Below are positions 61,091-64,000 of a DNA stretch of 64,000 nt, in pieces (within the stretch, counting starts at the first letter, position 1; each line of letters begins with the position of its first letter). The position numbers were made by a program, and so were the translations under genes. The stretch is taken from assembly GCA_965267535.1 (NCBI GenBank), contig OZ254082.1, positions 434,001 to 498,000 on the forward strand, written 5' to 3'. The notes below the pieces were generated by a model. It ran no database searches. It saw only the letters and a list, made by a program, of their open reading frames with translations, and was not told where the DNA came from. The stretch comes from CAXBNB01 sp965267535 (GTDB lineage Bacteria; Bacteroidota; Bacteroidia; Cytophagales; Cyclobacteriaceae).

Positions 61091-61840
61091 ATGGCAAGTT
61101 CAGCTGTTGTAGTAGAAGAAAACAAAAACCTTTGGAATGGAGGAGGAGTGGAGCCGTTCAAGGCGAGCTATGGAAAACTGATGATGTGGTTTTTCCTTCT
61201 TTCAGATGCCTTTACTTTTTCGGCACTCTTAGTTTCTTATGGTTTGATCAGGTTTAGGCACGTAGCGTTTGATTACAGCAGCGGACCTTTCGAATTTTCA
61301 CAGGAGTACTGGCCTGTGCCTGAGTATGTATTTAATGCCATGCCTTTCTTACACGGTATGCACTTACCGCTCGTTTTTGTTGGTATCATGACTTTCATCC
61401 TGATCATGAGTAGTGTAACGATGGTGCTGGCTGTAGAGGCTGGTCATAGAAATGATAGAGTGGCTGTAGAAAAGTGGATGCTCTGGACGATTTTCGGAGG
61501 CCTTGTTTTCCTAGGTTGTCAGGCTTGGGAGTGGTCACACTTTATCCACGGTACAGACGAGGGTGGCAGAATGCTGGACGGCTCGATTTTTTATGGAGCT
61601 AACCTGGCCATGAACCAATACGGACCGCCAAACTTTGCAGCACTGTTTTTCTTTATTACCGGTTTTCACGGCTTCCACGTATTTAGTGGGGTAGTGCTCA
61701 ACTTTATCATCTTTTATCAGGCTACTACCGGTGTACTGGCCAGAAGAGGAACTTATGAAATGGTAGAAAAAGTAGGACTGTACTGGCACTTTGTAGACTT
61801 GGTGTGGGTATTTGTATTTACCTTCTTTTACTTAGTTTGA
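61091..61840 (+). CDS. ctaE: Cytochrome c oxidase subunit III
   Basis: A 249-residue membrane protein with seven helices. Family segments are KLMMWFFLLSDAFTFSALLVSYGLI, GGLVFLGCQAWEWSHFIHG, FFFITGFHGFHVFSGVVLNF and GLYWHFVDLVWVFVFTFFYLV. Subunit III stabilises the proton-uptake side of the oxidase. 20 bases after the short homologue. Confidence 0.93.
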   Translation: MASSAVVVEENKNLWNGGGVEPFKASYGKLMMWFFLLSDAFTFSALLVSYGLIRFRHVAFDYSSGPFEFSQEYWPVPEYVFNAMPFLHGMHLPLVFVGIMTFILIMSSVTMVLAVEAGHRNDRVAVEKWMLWTIFGGLVFLGCQAWEWSHFIHGTDEGGRMLDGSIFYGANLAMNQYGPPNFAALFFFITGFHGFHVFSGVVLNFIIFYQATTGVLARRGTYEMVEKVGLYWHFVDLVWVFVFTFFYLV

Positions 61841-61860
61841 TCGGATTTAATAGCAACACA

Positions 61861-62187
61861 ATGGAACAAGAAAAAAAAGAATTAGAAGTAATACCAGCTG
61901 ATAAATCTAAGATTTTAAAAATCTGGAAGGTGACGGGTATCCTGTTTTTGGCTACTGTAATCGAATTTATCTTTGCCTTTACCCTGGAAGCCGGTTCATT
62001 AAAAACATCGATATTTATATTGCTGACGGTAGTTAAAGCATTTTACATAGTGGGTGAGTTTATGCACTTGTCTCACGAATCAAAATCTTTGATTTACTCG
62101 ATAGTTATACCTTGTGTGTTTGTAGTGTGGTTGATAGTAGCACTGCTTATTCAGGGGGTAGCAATATTTGAAGCATTGGGCTTGTAA
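61861..62187 (+). CDS. Cytochrome oxidase subunit IV (CyoD/CtaF-like)
   Basis: A 108-residue protein with three helices (about 22-42, 48-68 and 78-101). GEFMHLSHESKSLIYSIVIP in the loop matches the small fourth subunit of bacterial heme-copper oxidases. I chose the ATG at 61861, 20 bases after ctaE, because the upstream frame overlaps ctaE. The strong terminator follows. Confidence 0.9.
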   Translation: MEQEKKELEVIPADKSKILKIWKVTGILFLATVIEFIFAFTLEAGSLKTSIFILLTVVKAFYIVGEFMHLSHESKSLIYSIVIPCVFVVWLIVALLIQGVAIFEALGL

Positions 62188-62210
62188 TAGCACCAACTAA
62201 AAGAAATTAA

Positions 62211-62245
62211 AAAATCATGCTGTATGTTCAGCATGATTTTTTTTT
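62211..62245 (+). terminator. Terminator of the respiratory operon
   Basis: AAAATCATGCTG (62211-62222) pairs perfectly with CAGCATGATTTT (62229-62240) over a TATGTT loop, then five more T. It closes the act-cta run of genes. Confidence 0.9.
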
Positions 62246-62290
62246 GAATGAACACAAGAGCCATGAGGCAATGGCTATAATACCACGCTG

Positions 62291-62911
62291 ATGAGTTATA
62301 AATGGATTTTTCTCTTTTTGCTATTGGGTTTTCCGGTTAGCATTTATTTGTTTTTGCAGGGGTTCGGAGAAAATAAATTTACTGTACCTGTGTTTTATGC
62401 TGAAGGTATTCCCGACTCTGTAGCGGTATGTGAGCCTACTCAGGTTCCGTTTTTTGTATCAGACTTTACCAGCAGCAAGGCAGGTACTATACCTTTGCCA
62501 AAAGGCGTAGTAGCGGTAGATTTAGGTACAGCGGCGTGCGATTCATGCCAGATCAAAGTAAACAACCTTGCGGCAGTGTATGACAAGTACAAATCATGGG
62601 AGCCTTTTCACATGGTGTCGCTGGTAGCCGGTGAGCAGGGGCAGTATTACCCCCGGAGTTATGGCAAGTGGCAAATACATGCTGTAGACAGAGTAGAGTG
62701 GTTGGAGTATGGGCGTTGTGGGTTGAACATCCCGTTGAAAACCGGCCAGCAAGAACCCGTAGAGAAAAACGGAACCGTAGTACTCGTAGATGAAAATCGA
62801 CAGATCAGAGGGTATTATAATGTATTTGATAGAAAAGAATCTGACAGGTTGATCGTGGAGCTGGAAATATTGAAAAGAAACCAAAAGACAAGCTACAATG
62901 AAACAAAATAA
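62291..62911 (+). CDS. SCO1/SenC-like thioredoxin-fold protein
   Basis: A 206-residue membrane-anchored protein (helix about 5-22). A thioredoxin-like fold contains CDSC at residues 83-86, and the C-terminal block VEKNGTVVLVDENRQIRGYYNVFDRKESDRLIVELEIL is very close to that of SCO copper chaperones. Canonical SCO proteins have CxxxC and a later His ligand; here the spacing is CxxC and that His is not evident. Given its place after the oxidase genes it probably helps CuA assembly, perhaps as a thiol reductase. The next gene overlaps by 14 bases. Confidence 0.7.
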   Translation: MSYKWIFLFLLLGFPVSIYLFLQGFGENKFTVPVFYAEGIPDSVAVCEPTQVPFFVSDFTSSKAGTIPLPKGVVAVDLGTAACDSCQIKVNNLAAVYDKYKSWEPFHMVSLVAGEQGQYYPRSYGKWQIHAVDRVEWLEYGRCGLNIPLKTGQQEPVEKNGTVVLVDENRQIRGYYNVFDRKESDRLIVELEILKRNQKTSYNETK

Positions 62912-63467
62912 AAAAGCTTTAATTACCATCATTGTTGTATCGGTGTTGATTCCGGTAGCCGTTGGCGTATTACTTTTTTCTCCTTATAAAATTCCGGCAG
63001 ATGCCCCCTGGATTCGGTCGCTACCTTCGTTCAATGCCTTTATCAATGGGTTGACAGCAGTGATACTACTGATGGGACGTTACTTTATTCGAAACGACGA
63101 GCGTCAGTGGCACAAGTGGTTTATGGAAATGGCCTTCCTGCTGGGAGCTACATTTTTGGTGTCGTATGTTATTTACCACTCGAGTGTGCCCTCTGTAAAA
63201 TATGGAGATATAGACGGTAACGGCATACTGGAAGCCAACGAACTGCTGAGAGTAGGAAATATTCGGTATGTGTATTATGCCCTGTTGCTGTCGCACATAG
63301 GCCTGTCTATAGTTGTTGTGCCGTTTGTGCTGTTTGCTTTTTACTACGCTCTGTCAAATGATTTTTCCCGGCACGTCAAAATCGTAAAATATACCTGGCC
63401 TATATGGTTTTACGTGTCAGTATCTGGCGTCTTGGTTTACTTTATGATTAGCCCCTACTACCAGTAA
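62898..63467 (+). CDS. DUF420 membrane protein (oxidase assembly) with an EF-hand-like loop
   Basis: A 189-residue protein with five helices of the DUF420 family, which in Bacillus is linked to caa3 oxidase assembly (CtaM). Family features are LPSFNAFINGLTAVILLMG, WHKWFMEMAFLLGATFLVSY and the conserved histidines. A loop between helices 3 and 4 holds DIDGNGILEANE (residues 104-115), which matches the 12-residue EF-hand calcium loop at every ligand position. It overlaps the SCO-like gene by 14 bases. Confidence 0.85.
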   Translation: MKQNKKALITIIVVSVLIPVAVGVLLFSPYKIPADAPWIRSLPSFNAFINGLTAVILLMGRYFIRNDERQWHKWFMEMAFLLGATFLVSYVIYHSSVPSVKYGDIDGNGILEANELLRVGNIRYVYYALLLSHIGLSIVVVPFVLFAFYYALSNDFSRHVKIVKYTWPIWFYVSVSGVLVYFMISPYYQ

Positions 63468-63470
63468 AGG

Positions 63471-63505
63471 GGTATACCTCATGACAAAATGATAATTGTC
63501 ATACC
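63471..63505. repeat. Interrupted inverted repeat before the last gene
   Basis: ATGACAA (63481-63487) and TTGTCAT (63496-63502) are perfect complements, with outer GGTAT/ATACC. No T-run follows. It lies about 55 bases upstream of the small CxxC protein gene, so it may be an operator. Confidence 0.35.
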
Positions 63506-63558
63506 TATAAACTAAATGTAACTAATCCGTAGAGTCATAGATTTCGTATTTTTACATT

Positions 63559-63816
63559 ATGAAAACACTGCTATTAACCCTTGCTGCATTAATGGTTTTT
63601 ACTGCACAGTCGCTGGCTCAATGCGCCATGTGCAAAACAACCATAGTAAACAATGTGAGTCACGGAGAGCTCAATCTGGCTGAGGGGCTCAACTTCGGTA
63701 TTCTCTATCTGTTTTTTACACCATACCTGGCCATTGCAGCGGTAGCTGTATTCTGGTATATCAACAGCAGATCCAATGCAAAGAAAAAGCAGCACAAAAG
63801 CCCTATAGGGGTGTAG
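63559..63816 (+). CDS. Small CxxC membrane protein, conserved beside oxidase genes
   Basis: An 85-residue protein with a signal peptide (ending SLAQ), directly followed by CAMCKTTIVNNVSHGE, a helix GLNFGILYLFFTPYLAIAAVAVFWYI, and a basic tail. The exposed CxxC near the N terminus could bind copper or exchange thiols. As I recall, small proteins with this CAMC start follow DUF420 genes in other Bacteroidota. Function unproven. Confidence 0.75.
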   Translation: MKTLLLTLAALMVFTAQSLAQCAMCKTTIVNNVSHGELNLAEGLNFGILYLFFTPYLAIAAVAVFWYINSRSNAKKKQHKSPIGV

Positions 63817-64000
63817 ACTAAGCCTGGGAGTAGGAGCACCAGCTCTCAACATAGTCTGATGGATGCAAGAGCAGAATAGAAAGTGCCTTTTGGGATTCAA
63901 GCAGCTATCAGCACCTCATATAAGCCAGGATTTACCTGTAGCATCGCGCGAAAAAAACAGAAGAACGACTTCTATTTGGAGATTTCCAATGTTAGGTAAT
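63817..64000. other. Right-end sequence without a supported gene
   Basis: The last 184 bases show no convincing open frame or hairpin. An ATG near the very end could begin a gene that lies outside the window. Confidence 0.4.

Noticed and set aside
47337..62187. Possible bc1 complex genes beside the oxidase
   Set aside because: No Rieske or cytochrome b motif is present; the quinol-oxidising unit is Alternative Complex III.

Overview
The window reads as part of a Bacteroidota chromosome, most likely from the Cytophagales. The supporting signs are promoters of the Bacteroidota form TTTG-N19-TAnnTTTG (exact in front of rpmH and of the Act operon), almost no Shine-Dalgarno sites, a complete Alternative Complex III operon (actA-F) joined to a caa3-type oxidase, a bacillithiol-type YtxJ protein, a LptC lipoprotein, DUF2480 and DUF4199 proteins, a fused E1 alpha-beta ketoacid dehydrogenase, and several FKBP and TlpA-like lipoproteins. 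I saw no rRNA, insertion sequence, phage gene or CRISPR array; one tRNA gene is present.

Layout. 1-5 kb: the start of a NhaD-like antiporter, anmK, an outer-membrane beta-barrel protein, a TPR protein and lptC. 5-11 kb: a small membrane protein, a CNNM/CorC-like CBS protein, a PpiD/SurA foldase, a DUF493 protein, a small secreted protein and purB. Upstream of purB a 593-base gap holds a probable structured small RNA of 6S type with its own terminator. 11.8-15 kb: a compact five-gene cassette with a Ras-like GTPase, a PAS-LytTR regulator, a coiled-coil protein, a protein with a roadblock/LC7-like domain, and a membrane-anchored peptidoglycan-binding protein. This is my main candidate for an undescribed system. 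15-20 kb: a PTPS/QueD-family enzyme, folE, a GMC dehydrogenase with its small subunit, a DUF4199 protein and tRNA-Glu. 20-28.7 kb: a GNAT-like protein, an ECF sigma factor with a membrane partner, YtxJ with a 17-residue tandem-repeat secreted protein, the fused E1 enzyme, an M16 protease and two thioredoxin-fold proteins.

28.7-29.0 kb is an AT-rich gap with two perfect DnaA boxes, a candidate oriC. It lies about 4 kb from rpmH-rnpA, which are often found near bacterial origins. To its right, most genes lie on the plus strand: rpmH, rnpA, a CtpA protease, tsaB, a DUF2480 gene, scpA, a YbhN-like flippase, a DHH phosphoesterase, three consecutive FKBP isomerases, rdgB and udk. The minus-strand exceptions are ndk, lysA and a serine hydrolase.

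47.3-63.8 kb is one long respiratory region. ActA-F oxidise quinol and pass electrons to cytochrome c or directly to the oxidase. CtaC/CtaD, two subunit III-like proteins and a small subunit IV form the oxidase. CtaA and CtaB make heme A, and a SCO-like protein, a DUF420 protein and a small CxxC membrane protein follow as likely assembly factors. All identifications were made by reading motifs; no database search was possible.
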